NCBI RefSeq assembly: GCF_008120935.1
Contig: NZ_RDBO01000020.1
Coordinates: 1,209,275 to 1,273,274 of the forward strand
Origin: Streptomyces sp. sk2.1
GTDB taxonomy: Bacteria > Actinomycetota > Actinomycetes > Streptomycetales > Streptomycetaceae
Reading direction: 5' to 3'
Length of the DNA: 64,000 nt
A program made the position numbers and the translations under genes. Positions 55,661-64,000 of this stretch are shown here, piece by piece. Positions within the stretch are counted from its first letter, which is position 1; each line of letters begins with the position of its first letter. The notes beneath the pieces are model-generated. The model was not told the origin of the DNA. It was given only the letters and a program-made list of their open reading frames with translations, and did not search any database.

Positions 55661-56506
55661 TCAGCGCGGCGAGACCACTGCCCCGAGCAGGCCGGGCCCG
55701 GTGTGCGCGCCGATCACCGCGCCCACCTCGCTCACATGCAGATCGACCAGTCCCGGCACCCGTTCGCACAACCGCTCGGCGAGCCGCTCGGCACGCTCGG
55801 GCGCCCCCAGGTGGTGCACGGCGATGTCCACAGGACCGTTGCCAGCCCGTTCCGCGGCGATCTCCTCCAGCCGGGCGATCGCCTTCGAGGCGGTCCGCAC
55901 CTTCTCCAGCAGCTCGATACGGCCGTCGTCCAGCTGGAGCAGTGGCTTCACGGCGAGCGCCGAACCCAGCAGCGCCTGCGCGGCTCCGATCCGGCCCCCT
56001 CGGCGCAGATAGTCGAGCGTGTCGACGTAGAAGTACGCACAGGTGCTCTCGGCCCGCTTCTCCGCCGCCGCCACGGCCTCGTCCAGGCTCCCGCCCGCCT
56101 CCGTCGTCTCCGCCGCCGCCAGGGCGCAGAATCCCAGGGCCATGGCGACCATTCCGGTGTCCACCACCCGCACCGGAACCGGTGCTTCCTTCGCCGCGAG
56201 CAGAGCGGCGTCGTACGTGCCCGAGATCTCGGCCGAGAGGTGCAGCGAGACGATGCCGGTGGCTCCGGCCTCGGCCGCGGCGCGGTACGTGGCGGCGAAG
56301 ACCTCCGGGCTGGGCCGGGAAGTGGTCACGGGGCGGCGCTTCTGGAGCGCCGTCGCGAGGGCACGGGCCGAGACCTCGGTGCCGTCCTCCAGAGCCTGGT
56401 CCCCGAGAACGACGGTCAGCGGCACCGCGGCGATGCCGTGCCGCTCCATCGTCTCGGGCGGCAGGTAGGCCGTGGAATCGGTGACGATCGCGACATGGCG
56501 GGACAT
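55661..56506 (-). CDS. DegV family fatty-acid-binding protein
   Basis: A 281-residue protein of the DegV/FakB family, which binds a fatty acid for phosphorylation by a FakA-type kinase. Family features: VTDSTAYLPPETM near the start, TSRPSPEVFAATYRAAAEAGA, a SLHLSAEISGTYDAA motif, and LRRGGRIGAAQALLGSALAVKPLL. No fakA gene is seen in this window. Same strand as comEA, 150 bases downstream of it in genome order but upstream in transcription. Confidence 0.92.
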   Translation of the reverse strand: MSRHVAIVTDSTAYLPPETMERHGIAAVPLTVVLGDQALEDGTEVSARALATALQKRRPVTTSRPSPEVFAATYRAAAEAGATGIVSLHLSAEISGTYDAALLAAKEAPVPVRVVDTGMVAMALGFCALAAAETTEAGGSLDEAVAAAEKRAESTCAYFYVDTLDYLRRGGRIGAAQALLGSALAVKPLLQLDDGRIELLEKVRTASKAIARLEEIAAERAGNGPVDIAVHHLGAPERAERLAERLCERVPGLVDLHVSEVGAVIGAHTGPGLLGAVVSPR

Positions 56507-56634
56507 GAGCCGGAGGTTACCTGGCGAGCCCGTGTCCCGGCAGTCCGGCCCCGGTCGAATGATCGGTCCGGATCATTTCGCATCGCTCCGGACCGTTCGG
56601 GAACGTGTCCTGACACCGTCGGTCGTCGAACGAC

Positions 56635-57351
56635 TCAGTTCGTCGTCTCGGGCCGCGCCGTCTTCTGCCACGGGTATTCGGTCCGCCGCGGGTCCGGGCC
56701 CGTGATCGCCTGGGCCGTGCCGTCGGCCGGGCCGCTCTTCCGCTGCCGGTCCTGCGGGCCCGTCCCGCCCTGGGGCCGTTCCTGCTGCCGGACCGGTTCC
56801 TCGTCCTCCGTCGTCCAGTGCCGAAGCGCTCCGGCCTCCATGTCGATCTGCGCGTTCAACGCGTCGAGATCGTCGTCGACGAACCGTCGCGCCCGGTCCC
56901 GCGCGGCCCACCGCAGCGAATCCGCGGAGTGCGTGATCCGCTCCGTGCGCTGCTTCAGGCCGGGCAGCAGCGAGGCGACGGTCGCCCGGTCGGGCTCGCG
57001 CTCCAGCCTCTTCAGCTCTTCGTCCAGCTCCCGCCCGTGCGCGCTCAGCCGCTGGAAGAGGCTCAGCGACTCCGCGAGCGAGGCGTCCTCGACCGCCCCC
57101 CGCTGCAGCGCCTCCTGCGTGGCCCGCATGGAGGTGCGCAGCGCCAGCCGCAGCTGCGCGAGCTCCGCGCCCACGCCCGACTGGCCGTAGCTCTTCGCCC
57201 GCAGCGTGGTTTCCTCGACCGTGCGGCGCGCCTGGGTGATCGTGCGGTCCACACCGCGCTTCGCCGCCCCTACGGCCTTGATGCCCGCGTACACGCCGAG
57301 GGCCACGAACGCGAAAAAGAGCAACCCCAGAATCAGGATCACGGCTTCCAT
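56635..57351 (-). CDS. Membrane-anchored coiled-coil hypothetical protein
   Basis: A 238-residue protein: an N-terminal membrane helix (residues 3-27) followed by a long charged helical region with heptad-like Leu and Arg/Glu (about 35-165), then a Gln/Pro-rich disordered tail. No family recognised. The ATG at 57351 has GAGGGG five bases upstream. It follows leuS on the same strand, with a large hairpin between. The layout suggests a cytoplasmic coiled coil tethered to the membrane. Confidence 0.72.
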   Translation of the reverse strand: MEAVILILGLLFFAFVALGVYAGIKAVGAAKRGVDRTITQARRTVEETTLRAKSYGQSGVGAELAQLRLALRTSMRATQEALQRGAVEDASLAESLSLFQRLSAHGRELDEELKRLEREPDRATVASLLPGLKQRTERITHSADSLRWAARDRARRFVDDDLDALNAQIDMEAGALRHWTTEDEEPVRQQERPQGGTGPQDRQRKSGPADGTAQAITGPDPRRTEYPWQKTARPETTN

Positions 57352-57415
57352 GAGCGCCCCTCGGATGTCGTCTCGGCTGCCGGAGCGGCCCCGGCCCCTC
57401 CACCGTAAACGGAAA

Positions 57416-57454
57416 GGGCAGGCCGAGGGTTCCTTCGGAACCCCCAACCTGCCC
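57416..57454 (-). terminator. Composite hairpin after leuS
   Basis: GGGTTCC/GGAACCC (57427-57433 with 57437-57443) is stacked within GGGCAGG/CCTGCCC (57416-57422 with 57448-57454), about 120 bases after the leuS stop. Confidence 0.7.
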
Positions 57455-57575
57455 GTAGGGGAATGCCCCCACTCTTTCCGTGCTCCGGTCAGTGCCCCTC
57501 AAGGGGCGGCCATACCGTCACTCCGCACGCATCGGACACATCACGCAACACACGTCACGCGTCACACACCGCACA

Positions 57576-60449
57576 TCACGCAGGGACGATGTTGACCAGC
57601 TTCGGCGCCCGCACGATCACCTTGCGGATGCCCGCGCCGCCCAGCGCCGCGACCACGGCCGGGTCGGCCAGGGCCAGTGCCTCCAGATCCTCGTCCGTGA
57701 TCGACGGGGAGATCTCCAGGCGGGCCTTGACCTTGCCCTTGACCTGGACGACGCAGGTCACGGTCTCGTCCACGACGTACGCGGGGTCGGCGACCGGGAA
57801 GTCCTGGTGCACGACCGACTCGGTGTGGCCCAGTCGGCGCCACAGCTCCTCGGCGATGTGCGGCGCCAGCGGGGCCACCAGCAGCACCAGCGACTCGGCG
57901 ACGGACCGGGGCAGCGGGCCGCCCGCCTTGGTCAGGTGGTTGTTCAGCTCGGTGACCTTGGCGATGGCCGTGTTGAAGCGCATCCCGGCCATGTCCTGGC
58001 CGACCCCGTCGATCGCCTTGTGCAGCGCGCGCAGCATCTCCTCGCCGGGCTCCGCGTCCACGACGGTGACCTCGCCGGTCTCCTCGTCGACGACATTGCG
58101 CCACAGCCGCTGCAGCAGCCGGTACTGACCGACGACGGCGCGCGTGTCCCACGGCCGCGACACGTCCAGCGGGCCCATCGCCATCTCGTACAGGCGCAGG
58201 GTGTCCGCCCCGTATTCGGCGCAGATCTCGTCCGGGGTGACGGCGTTCTTCAGGGACTTGCCCATCTTGCCCAGGACCCGGCTGACCTTCTCGCCCTGGT
58301 GGTAGAACGCCCCGTCGCGCTCCTCGACCTCGGCCGCCGGGACCGCGATGCCGCGGCTGTCCCGGTAGACGAACGCCTGGATCATGCCCTGGTTGTACAG
58401 CTTGTGGAACGGCTCGGCGGACGAGATGTACCCCAGGTCATGCAGCACCTTGGACCAGAAGCGGGCGTACAGCAGGTGCAGCACGGCGTGCTCGGCACCG
58501 CCGACGTACAGGTCGACGCCACCGGTCGGCTGCCCCTCGCGCGGCCCCATCCAGTACTGCTCGATCGCCGGGTCGACCAGCTTCGAGTCGTTGTTCGGGT
58601 CCAGGTAGCGCAGCTCGTACCAGCAGGAACCGGCCCAGTTGGGCATGGTGTTGGTCTCGCGACGGTACTTCTTCGGGCCGTTGCCGTCGCCCAGGTCCAG
58701 GGTGACGTTGACCCAGTCGGCGTTCCGGGACAGCGGGGTCTCGGGCTGGGTGTCGGCGTCGTCCGGGTCGAAGGTGCGCGGCGAGTAGTCGTCGACCTCC
58801 GGCAGTTCCAGGGGCAGCATCGACTCGGGCAGCGGGTGGGCGACGCCGTCCTCGTCGTAGACGATCGGGAAGGGCTCGCCCCAGTAGCGCTGGCGGCTGA
58901 ACAGCCAGTCGCGCAGCCGGAAGTTGACGGTGCCCTCGCCGACGCCGTGCCCCGTCAGCCATTCGGTGATCTTCGCCTTGGCCTCGACGACGCCCAGGCC
59001 GTTCAGCGAGATCTCGTCGTTGGCCGAGTTGACCAGCTTCGCCTCGTACGAGCCGAAGGCGTCCTCCCACGTCGAGGGGTCCGTGCCGCGGTCGTCCGAC
59101 GGATCGACGACACAGCGCATCGGCAGCTCGAAGGCGCGGGCGAAGGCGAAGTCGCGCGCATCGTGCGCCGGCACGGCCATGATCGCGCCGGTGCCGTAGC
59201 CCATCAGGACGTAGTCGGCGATGAAAACGGGCACCTTCTCGCCGCTGACCGGGTTGGTCGCGTACGCGCCGGTGAAGACCCCGGTCTTGTCCTTGGCCTC
59301 GGCCTGCCGCTCCACGTCGGACTTGGCGGCGGCCAGCTTGCGGTACGCCGTGACGGCCTCGGCCGGGGTCGCGTGGCCGCCGGTCCACACCGGGTGGGTG
59401 CCCTCGGGCCAGGCGGCCGGGATGATCCGCTCGACCAGCTCGTGCTCGGGCGCCAGCACCATGTAGGTGGCGCCGAACAGGGTGTCCTGGCGGGTGGTGA
59501 AGACGGTGATGCTGCCGGCGCCGTCGACCGGGAAGTCGACGCGCGCGCCCTCGGAGCGTCCGATCCAGTTGCGCTGCTGCAGCTTGATGGCCTCGGGCCA
59601 GTCCAGGCCGTCCAGGTCGTTCAGCAGCCGGTCGGCGTAGGCGGTGATGCGCATGTTCCACTGGCGCAGCTTGGCCTTGAAGACGGGGAAGTTGCCGCGC
59701 TCGGAACGGCCGTCGGCCGTCACCTCTTCGTTGGCCAGTACGGTGCCCAGGCCCGGCGACCAGTTGACGGGCGCGTCGGAGGCGTACGCCAGGCGGTACT
59801 CGCCCAGGACGTCCGCGCGCTCGACGGCGCTCAGGGCGCTCCAGTCACGGCCGTCCGGGGCGGGGCGCGAACCGTTCTCGAACTGCTCGACCAGCTCGGC
59901 GATCGGGCGTGCCCGGTCGGCCTCGGTGTCGTACCAGGAGTTGAAGATCTGCAGGAAGATCCACTGGGTCCACTTGTAGTACTCCGACTCGATCGTGGCG
60001 AACGAGCGGCGCTTGTCGTGGCCCAGGCCCAGTCGGCGCAGCTGGGCGGTCATGTTCTCGATGTTGGCCTCGGTGGAGACCCGCGGATGCGTGCCGGTCT
60101 GGACGGCGTACTGCTCCGCGGGCAGGCCGAAGGCGTCGAAGCCCAGGGTGTGCAGCACGTTGTGCCCGGTCATCCGCTGGTGGCGGGCGAAGACATCGGT
60201 GGCGATGTAGCCCAGGGGGTGACCCACGTGCAGGCCCGCACCCGAGGGGTACGGGAACATGTCCATGATGAATTTCTTCGGCTTGGCGGCCTGTGCCGGA
60301 TCGCCCGCCAGGTCACCGGTCGGATTCGGCGCCTCGTACGTGCCCTCGGCGTCCCAGAAGTCCTGCCAGCGTGCCTCGATGTCGGCGGCCATCGCCGCCG
60401 TGTAGCGGTGCGGCGCGGCCGTCTCGGCTGCGGAATTCGTCTCGCTCAT
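57576..60449 (-). CDS. leuS: Leucyl-tRNA synthetase
   Basis: A 957-residue class I synthetase charging tRNA-Leu. The HIGH-type motif is in [18 protein letters not shown] (near residue 75), the editing domain occupies about 245-450, and the KMSKS loop reads [11 protein letters not shown]. The C-terminal anticodon-binding and tail domains are complete. The ATG at 60449 has GAGG a few bases upstream. A leucine leader peptide and an intrinsic terminator lie upstream, so expression should respond to tRNA-Leu charging. Confidence 0.96.
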   Translation of the reverse strand: MSETNSAAETAAPHRYTAAMAADIEARWQDFWDAEGTYEAPNPTGDLAGDPAQAAKPKKFIMDMFPYPSGAGLHVGHPLGYIATDVFARHQRMTGHNVLHTLGFDAFGLPAEQYAVQTGTHPRVSTEANIENMTAQLRRLGLGHDKRRSFATIESEYYKWTQWIFLQIFNSWYDTEADRARPIAELVEQFENGSRPAPDGRDWSALSAVERADVLGEYRLAYASDAPVNWSPGLGTVLANEEVTADGRSERGNFPVFKAKLRQWNMRITAYADRLLNDLDGLDWPEAIKLQQRNWIGRSEGARVDFPVDGAGSITVFTTRQDTLFGATYMVLAPEHELVERIIPAAWPEGTHPVWTGGHATPAEAVTAYRKLAAAKSDVERQAEAKDKTGVFTGAYATNPVSGEKVPVFIADYVLMGYGTGAIMAVPAHDARDFAFARAFELPMRCVVDPSDDRGTDPSTWEDAFGSYEAKLVNSANDEISLNGLGVVEAKAKITEWLTGHGVGEGTVNFRLRDWLFSRQRYWGEPFPIVYDEDGVAHPLPESMLPLELPEVDDYSPRTFDPDDADTQPETPLSRNADWVNVTLDLGDGNGPKKYRRETNTMPNWAGSCWYELRYLDPNNDSKLVDPAIEQYWMGPREGQPTGGVDLYVGGAEHAVLHLLYARFWSKVLHDLGYISSAEPFHKLYNQGMIQAFVYRDSRGIAVPAAEVEERDGAFYHQGEKVSRVLGKMGKSLKNAVTPDEICAEYGADTLRLYEMAMGPLDVSRPWDTRAVVGQYRLLQRLWRNVVDEETGEVTVVDAEPGEEMLRALHKAIDGVGQDMAGMRFNTAIAKVTELNNHLTKAGGPLPRSVAESLVLLVAPLAPHIAEELWRRLGHTESVVHQDFPVADPAYVVDETVTCVVQVKGKVKARLEISPSITDEDLEALALADPAVVAALGGAGIRKVIVRAPKLVNIVPA

Positions 60450-60516
60450 GATCCTCAAAGCTCCATCGATCGTCATCTGCCGGCGCCCACGTTTACGGAC
60501 ACTCGTCTACGGAAAC

Positions 60517-60542
60517 GAAAAATCCCCTCGCACAGGAGGGGA
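60517..60542 (-). terminator. Intrinsic attenuator terminator ahead of leuS
   Basis: A CCCCTC/GAGGGG stem (60524-60529 with 60536-60541, plus one A-T pair) with a six-base loop, followed on the transcribed strand by five U (60518-60522) and 67 bases before the leuS start. U-runs are rare in this genome, so it stands out. Confidence 0.8.
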
Positions 60543-60543
60543 C

Positions 60544-60596
60544 GCCGCGCTGATTCCGACCAGGCATTCTCACCGGTCGGGACTGATCAGCGCGGC
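60544..60596 (-). promoter_or_regulatory. leuS leader stem-loop
   Basis: An 11-bp outer stem (60544-60554 with 60586-60596) encloses a 6-bp stem (60556-60561 with 60575-60580). One outer arm covers the last codons and stop of the leader peptide, so a ribosome on the leader would prevent it from forming. It ends next to the terminator. Confidence 0.7.
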
Positions 60597-60625
60597 TCGC
60601 TAAGCAGAAGGCGTACGGCACGCAT
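60587..60625 (-). CDS. leuS leader peptide MRAVRLLLSEPR
   Basis: A 12-residue open frame with three consecutive Leu codons (CTT CTG CTT) upstream of leuS. There is no Shine-Dalgarno; a TACCCT -10-like hexamer ends six bases before the ATG, so a leaderless transcript is likely. Its stop lies in the arm of the leader stem-loop, followed by the terminator. The arrangement fits ribosome-mediated attenuation by leucine supply. Confidence 0.72.
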   Translation of the reverse strand: MRAVRLLLSEPR

Positions 60626-60853
60626 GGCGTCAGGGTACCCCACAGGTCCCGAACCGGGCCGGGCACAACCGGACCGTGGGACCGGAACGGAGACGTCCGC
60701 ACGACGGGGGAAACACCCGGAAGGCACGACGGAGAACCATCCGGAGGACGCGACGAAGCATCCGGAGGAGTCGCCCGCACTCCCGCACCCCCGAAGGGGG
60801 TGCGCACCGGAGGAACCGGAGACCGCCCCCGGGAACACCTGCTCAGGGGAACA

Positions 60854-60889
60854 AAGAAGCGGGCCACTCTTTCGAGTGACCCGCTTCTT
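60854..60889 (-). terminator. Terminator after tRNA-Ala copy 1
   Basis: Arms of 10 and 5 bp (60854-60863/60880-60889 and 60865-60869/60874-60878) with one C-A mismatch and a four-base loop, six bases after the tRNA 3' end. Confidence 0.85.
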
Positions 60890-60894
60890 CACTG

Positions 60895-60967
60895 TGGAGC
60901 TAAGGAGAATTGAACTCCTGACCTCCTGCATGCCATGCAGGCGCTCTACCAACTGAGCTATAGCCCC
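60895..60967 (-). tRNA. tRNA-Ala (anticodon GGC)
   Basis: A 73-base tRNA. The acceptor stem GGGGCTA/TAGCTCC contains the G3-U70 pair, the identity mark for alanine; the anticodon arm is CCTGC-ATGGCAT-GCAGG with anticodon GGC (reads GCC). D-loop AGCTCAGTTGGTAGAGC and T-loop GTTCAATTC are normal; no CCA is encoded. Confidence 0.97.
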
Positions 60968-61108
60968 TTGCTGTGTTCCGCCTGGTTTCCCTGGCGACAT
61001 CGAGAACATTACCGGTGACCCCGCCAGTCCACCAAATCGTTTCCCGGTCGCATGGATTTGACCGGTTTCGCGGCACCTCCGTCGGGGCGATCGGCGGCAC
61101 CGGACGGG

Positions 61109-61342
61109 TCACGCCGTGGCGAAGGAGTAGAAGCGCTTGAGGGTGCAGTGCTCCTCCAGCAGCCGTCCGTAGATCGGCTCCCCCTCCAGCTCCCGGTAGG
61201 TCTCGATCGGGTCGCCTTTTATGATCAGCGCCCGCGCACACTCCTCGCACCAGTACTGGTACTCCGGATTGATCGGATCCATGTCCCTGACGATGGGCGT
61301 ACCACTGCCGCACCAGTCACATTTCCGCCTGTGTGCACCCAT
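61109..61342 (-). CDS. Small CxxC zinc-ribbon-like protein
   Basis: A 77-residue protein with CDWCGSG and CEEC pairs (residues about 8-11 and 32-35) forming a probable zinc ribbon, followed by a charged helix. No named family is recognised; it resembles conserved small Streptomyces proteins. The ATG has a GGAG nine bases upstream and lies three bases after the stop of the upstream 70-residue frame. Codon use is normal. It sits between two tRNA-Ala genes. Confidence 0.72.
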   Translation of the reverse strand: MGAHRRKCDWCGSGTPIVRDMDPINPEYQYWCEECARALIIKGDPIETYRELEGEPIYGRLLEEHCTLKRFYSFATA

Positions 61343-61345
61343 GGG

Positions 61346-61558
61346 TCAGCTCCGGGTCCGGCCACGGGCGGTACACGCACGACGGGCGCCGGCGGTACCG
61401 CCACGCACCCGGACCGCCCGGGGCGGTCCGACGGCACGGCGATGGGCCCGGACGCGGACGCGACGTCCGGGGGCGACAGATGCTTCGGGAGCCAGGGGGG
61501 CCGCAGGGGCCTCGGGGACAAGGAGCAGGTCCGGGACCTCTTGGCGGCTCGCAGGCAT
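61346..61558 (-). CDS. Possible small basic protein
   Basis: A 70-residue frame starting MPASRQEVPDLLL with an excellent GGGAGGG site seven bases before the ATG, ending three bases before the zinc-ribbon gene. The N-terminal part is Pro/Ala/Glu-rich and the C-terminal part Arg-rich. Third-position GC is only about 73 percent, below the local genes, so coding status is uncertain. It may be a leader-type frame that couples translation to the next gene. Confidence 0.35.
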   Translation of the reverse strand: MPASRQEVPDLLLVPEAPAAPLAPEASVAPGRRVRVRAHRRAVGPPRAVRVRGGTAGARRACTARGRTRS

Positions 61559-61868
61559 CGCGCTCCCTCCCGTTCGGTCCGTCGCCCCCTCCGGCGTTCC
61601 GATTCTGCCATGACCCCGCAAGAGGGACAGCCCGTCGAGGATCCGGCGGGTCGACGACGGCGCGGGAACCCCGCGACCGCACCCGCCCCGACATCCGCAA
61701 AGAGCGCGACGACGCCCTGGAGACATGCGTCCGCCGGCAGCGCCCGGCAACTCCCGTGCGCGGAACCGGCCATGGGAGTACGGCACCGGTGACGGCCGGT
61801 CAGGCGGCGGGCCGGGAAGCGCGCCCGGACCATGGAACGCCGTCGGGGTGTCGAGTGGGGGAAACGAG
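61559..61868. other. Gap upstream of the small-protein pair
   Basis: About 310 bases. Apart from a probable promoter for the small genes I see no gene, repeat or strong hairpin. Frames across it have low third-position GC. Confidence 0.45.
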
Positions 61869-61899
61869 AAGATCCCGCCCCTGACAGGGACGGGATCTT
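61869..61899 (-). terminator. Terminator after tRNA-Ala copy 2
   Basis: A 9-bp stem (61869-61877 with 61891-61899) extended by 4 bp past one mismatch, with a three-base loop, five bases after the tRNA. Confidence 0.85.
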
Positions 61900-61904
61900 G
61901 ACTG

Positions 61905-61977
61905 TGGAGCTAAGGAGAATTGAACTCCTGACCTCCTGCATGCCATGCAGGCGCTCTACCAACTGAGCTATAGCCCC
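61905..61977 (-). tRNA. tRNA-Ala (anticodon GGC), second identical copy
   Basis: All 73 bases are identical to the copy at 60895-60967, including the G3-U70 pair and anticodon GGC. Upstream and downstream flanks differ except for about four bases after the 3' end, so the tRNA itself was duplicated. Confidence 0.97.
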
Positions 61978-62255
61978 GCTGTTCGCTGTGTTTCTCTGCG
62001 TTTCCGCGCTGCGAACAAGAAGAACTTTAGCCTGTGACCTGCCGGAAAGTGAAATCCGGCCGACGGGGGTCGGTGCGGGCCTCCGGCCGTCGCCCTGCCC
62101 CGGCTCCGGGAACGGGGCACCGGCGGCCCCGGAACCGGAACCAGGCCCGGACGAACCGGACCGGTCCGGACCGACCCGGCCGGTTCCCGGGCGCCGGGTC
62201 ACGGGCACAGGGGTCACAAGTACCGAATCGCAGGCACCGGACCCGGGGCCCGTGC

Positions 62256-62909
62256 CTAGGTGTCGTCGCCGAGCACCGGCTCCGGCAGCGTGCCGGCGTT
62301 GTGTTCCAGCAGACGCCAGCCGCGCGCGCCCTCGCCCAGCACCGACCAGCAGCAGTTGGAGAGCCCGCCGAGTCCTTCCCAGTGGTGCGCCTCCAGCCCC
62401 AGCAGCCGGCCGATGGTGGTGCGGATGGTGCCGCCATGGCTGACCACGACGAGCGTGCCGTCCTCGGGCAGCTTGTCGGCATGTTCGAGCACGATCGGGG
62501 CGGCCCGGTCGGCGACCTCGGTCTCCAGCTCGCCGCCGCCCCGCCGCACGGGCTCGCCGCGCTTCCACGCGGCGTACTGCTCGCCGTACTGCCCGACGAT
62601 CTCCTCGTGCGTGAGGCCCTGCCAGGCGCCCGCGTAGGTCTCGCGCAGTCCCGCGTCGTGCGCGACTTCGAGGCCGGTGAGCGCGGCGAGCTCGGCGGCC
62701 GTGGCCGCTGCCCGCTGGAGGTCGGAGGCGACGATCGCGTCCGGCTTCAGCGAGGCGAGCAGCCGGGCGGCCCGCCGGGCCTGCCCGACTCCGACCTCGG
62801 TGAGCGCGATGTCCGTGGAGCCCTGGAACCGGCGCTCCAGGTTCCACGCCGTCTGGCCGTGCCGCCAGAGGACGATCTTGCGCCCCCGGCCCTTCCTGCC
62901 CGTGCTCAG
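62256..62909 (-). CDS. Histidine phosphatase family protein with CTG start
   Basis: A 217-residue phosphatase of the phosphoglycerate mutase-like branch, with the catalytic WRHGQTAWN (near residue 16) and the second catalytic region VVSHGGTIR. No ATG, GTG or TTG exists in this frame between the upstream stop (five codons before the RHG region start, 62913-62915) and residue 121, so CTG at 62909 is the only reasonable start. It follows a GGAAGG by nine bases and overlaps the rsfS stop as CTGA. Substrate unknown; the neighbour RsfS suggests a link with translation. Confidence 0.85.
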   Translation of the reverse strand: MSTGRKGRGRKIVLWRHGQTAWNLERRFQGSTDIALTEVGVGQARRAARLLASLKPDAIVASDLQRAAATAAELAALTGLEVAHDAGLRETYAGAWQGLTHEEIVGQYGEQYAAWKRGEPVRRGGGELETEVADRAAPIVLEHADKLPEDGTLVVVSHGGTIRTTIGRLLGLEAHHWEGLGGLSNCCWSVLGEGARGWRLLEHNAGTLPEPVLGDDT

Positions 62910-63337
62910 CTCTGCTCACCTTCCGTGCCGCCGCTGAGCTTGGCGTGCTCCTCGGCCTTGCCGCGGGTCTTGACCGCGTCCTCGGGGAGCGCGATCTCGG
63001 GGCAGTCCTTCCACAGGCGCTCCAGCGCGTAGAAGACGCGCTCCTCGCTGTGCTGGACATGGATGACGATGTCGACGTAGTCGAGGAGGATCCAGCGCGC
63101 GTCCCGGTCGCCCTCGCGGCGCACCGGCTTGGCGCCGAGCTCCTTCTGGAGCCGCTCCTCGATCTCGTCGACGATCGACTTGACCTGGCGGTCGTTGGGG
63201 GCCGAGGCCAGCAGGAAGGCGTCCGTGATCGACAGCACGTCGCTGACGTCGTACGCGATGATGTCGTGCGCGAGCCGGTCGGCGGCCGCCTGGGCGGCGG
63301 CGTTGATGAGCTCGATGGAGCGGTCCGTGGCGGTCAC
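62906..63337 (-). CDS. rsfS: Ribosomal silencing factor RsfS
   Basis: A protein of about 143 residues that binds L14 (uL14) and blocks subunit joining under starvation. The DUF143 core is present: AHDIIAYDVSDVLSITDAFLLASAPNDRQVKSIVDEIEE and the DARWILLDYVDIVIHVQHSEERVFYALERLW segment. The GTG at 63337 (VTATDRSIELI) matches the family start; a GTG further upstream at 63403 is possible. Followed by the histidine phosphatase with a four-base overlap. Confidence 0.93.
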   Translation of the reverse strand: MTATDRSIELINAAAQAAADRLAHDIIAYDVSDVLSITDAFLLASAPNDRQVKSIVDEIEERLQKELGAKPVRREGDRDARWILLDYVDIVIHVQHSEERVFYALERLWKDCPEIALPEDAVKTRGKAEEHAKLSGGTEGEQS

Positions 63338-63451
63338 AAGCAGGCTTTCGTCGGCGGTCAGATCAACCTCTAGGGTCTCACGGACCGCCGACAGCCCACG
63401 CAATGAACGTTCGAGTGCCGGATCAGTACCGCCCGGACGGCGAGATCCGGG

Positions 63452-64000
63452 TCATTTGATCTTGTAGTCCTGGCCGAGCACGACGGACACGTCCACGTTG
63501 GCGGCGGGCTTGCCCTGCTTCACCGCCTCCGCCGGCAGGCCCAGGGTCTTGGCGACCTGGACCGCCTTCTCCTTGTCCTGGGCGGTCCTGTGGACGACCT
63601 CGGACGACGGCACGGTCCCGGTCGTACCACCGCCCACGAAGGCGTAGCCGCCGTTGATCAGCTTGATCCGGGCGGATGCCGCGCCCTCCTCGTCACCGGT
63701 GGCGTTCTTGACGTCGACCCGTACCACGGCGTCCGCGTCCGGGGCCTTCACCGTGCCGCCCAGAACGTCCTTGACGACGCTCTCGGTGGCCGCGTCGGTG
63801 AGCGTGCCGTCCGGCTGGACCGGCAGCACGGTCGTCTTGTAGTCGCCGACCTTGGCGCGCTGGGCGAGCTTCGCAAGGGAGGCCCCGAGGTCCTTCTCGG
63901 GGAGCGAGGGGTCGAGGATCTGCGCCAGCGTCTGCACGGTGACCGTGGCGGCCTTCGGATCGTCCGAGATCTTCCGCAGCACGCTCCGCACGACCTCACC
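63452..64000 (-). CDS. LCP/LytR-type protein, C-terminal part (runs off the window)
   Basis: The last 182 residues of a protein ending VLGQDYKIK. The C-terminal ~90 residues match the LytR C-terminal domain (DAVVRVDVKNATGDEEGAASARIKLINGGYAFVGG), and the preceding part looks like the end of an LCP (LytR-CpsA-Psr) domain; the catalytic core lies beyond the window. LCP enzymes attach glycopolymers to peptidoglycan. It precedes rsfS on the same strand, the usual Streptomyces order. Confidence 0.85.
   Translation of the reverse strand, partial: GEVVRSVLRKISDDPKAATVTVQTLAQILDPSLPEKDLGASLAKLAQRAKVGDYKTTVLPVQPDGTLTDAATESVVKDVLGGTVKAPDADAVVRVDVKNATGDEEGAASARIKLINGGYAFVGGGTTGTVPSSEVVHRTAQDKEKAVQVAKTLGLPAEAVKQGKPAANVDVSVVLGQDYKIK

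Noticed and set aside
60450-60625. A T-box upstream of leuS
   Set aside because: The T-box sequence is absent, and the leader is explained by a Leu-rich peptide, a stem-loop and an intrinsic terminator.

Overview
The window is high-GC DNA with very high third-position GC, GTG and occasional CTG starts, strong GC-rich hairpin terminators and actinobacterial gene families (DUF6243, DUF3097, MmyB-type XRE regulators, HrcA/CIRCE, Zur/ZnuABC). The gene order (glyS, znuACB-zur, uppS, recO, leuA, era, ybeY-phoH, hrcA-dnaJ, hemW, lepA, rpsT, holA, comEC-comEA, leuS, rsfS) is that of a Streptomyces core chromosome region. I see no prophage, plasmid, insertion sequence or CRISPR array. This is mostly housekeeping DNA with a few accessory pockets.

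Layout. 0-5.7 kb: dusB, two MFS exporters, and an MmyB-type regulator divergent from the second exporter across a twin-palindrome operator. 5.7-10.9 kb: glyS, then the zinc module znuA-znuC-znuB-zur with paired Zur boxes over an apparently leaderless znuA start. 10.9-17 kb: uppS, recO, a TerB-like protein, leuA with a leucine-rich leader peptide, and a protealysin-type M4 protease followed by its emfourin-type inhibitor. 17-25.8 kb: era, a WxL/DUF916 surface-protein pair, a cytidine deaminase-like protein without any Cys or His, mmcQ, a CorC/HlyC-type protein, ybeY, phoH and a PfkB kinase. 26-33.9 kb: an MFS transporter behind a textbook Crp-like palindrome, an adenine/adenosine deaminase, an RNase Z-like protein, a HIT protein, a tricorn-like protease and a lipoprotein. 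34-41.5 kb: rsmE, a nitronate monooxygenase, dnaJ-hrcA (CIRCE), an MBL protein, DUF3097 and hemW. 41.6-48.5 kb: a combined HATPase/GAF/PP2C regulator, a long-chain acyl-CoA synthetase, lepA and rpsT. 49-57 kb: holA, YceI, comEC-comEA, degV. 57-64 kb: leuS behind a second leucine leader with an intrinsic terminator, two identical tRNA-Ala(GGC) genes, a histidine phosphatase that can only start at CTG, rsfS, and the 3' part of an LCP/LytR-type gene that runs off the window.

The most unusual observations are: (1) a perfect 121-bp inverted duplication of an internal hemW segment (35909-36029 versus 41315-41435) that places the radical-SAM CxxxCxxC coding region, in frame with an ATG, next to the nitronate monooxygenase and flanks about 5.3 kb holding dnaJ-hrcA; (2) two separate leucine genes, leuA and leuS, each with a short Leu-rich leader peptide that lacks a Shine-Dalgarno and lies directly behind a -10-like hexamer; (3) a CTG start joined to rsfS by a CTGA overlap; (4) several regulatory sites in well-defined pairs or arrays (Zur, XRE operator, 9-bp repeats ahead of the PP2C gene). 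Coordinates, motifs and hairpins were read from the sequence. Functions rest on family recognition and regulatory roles are inference.
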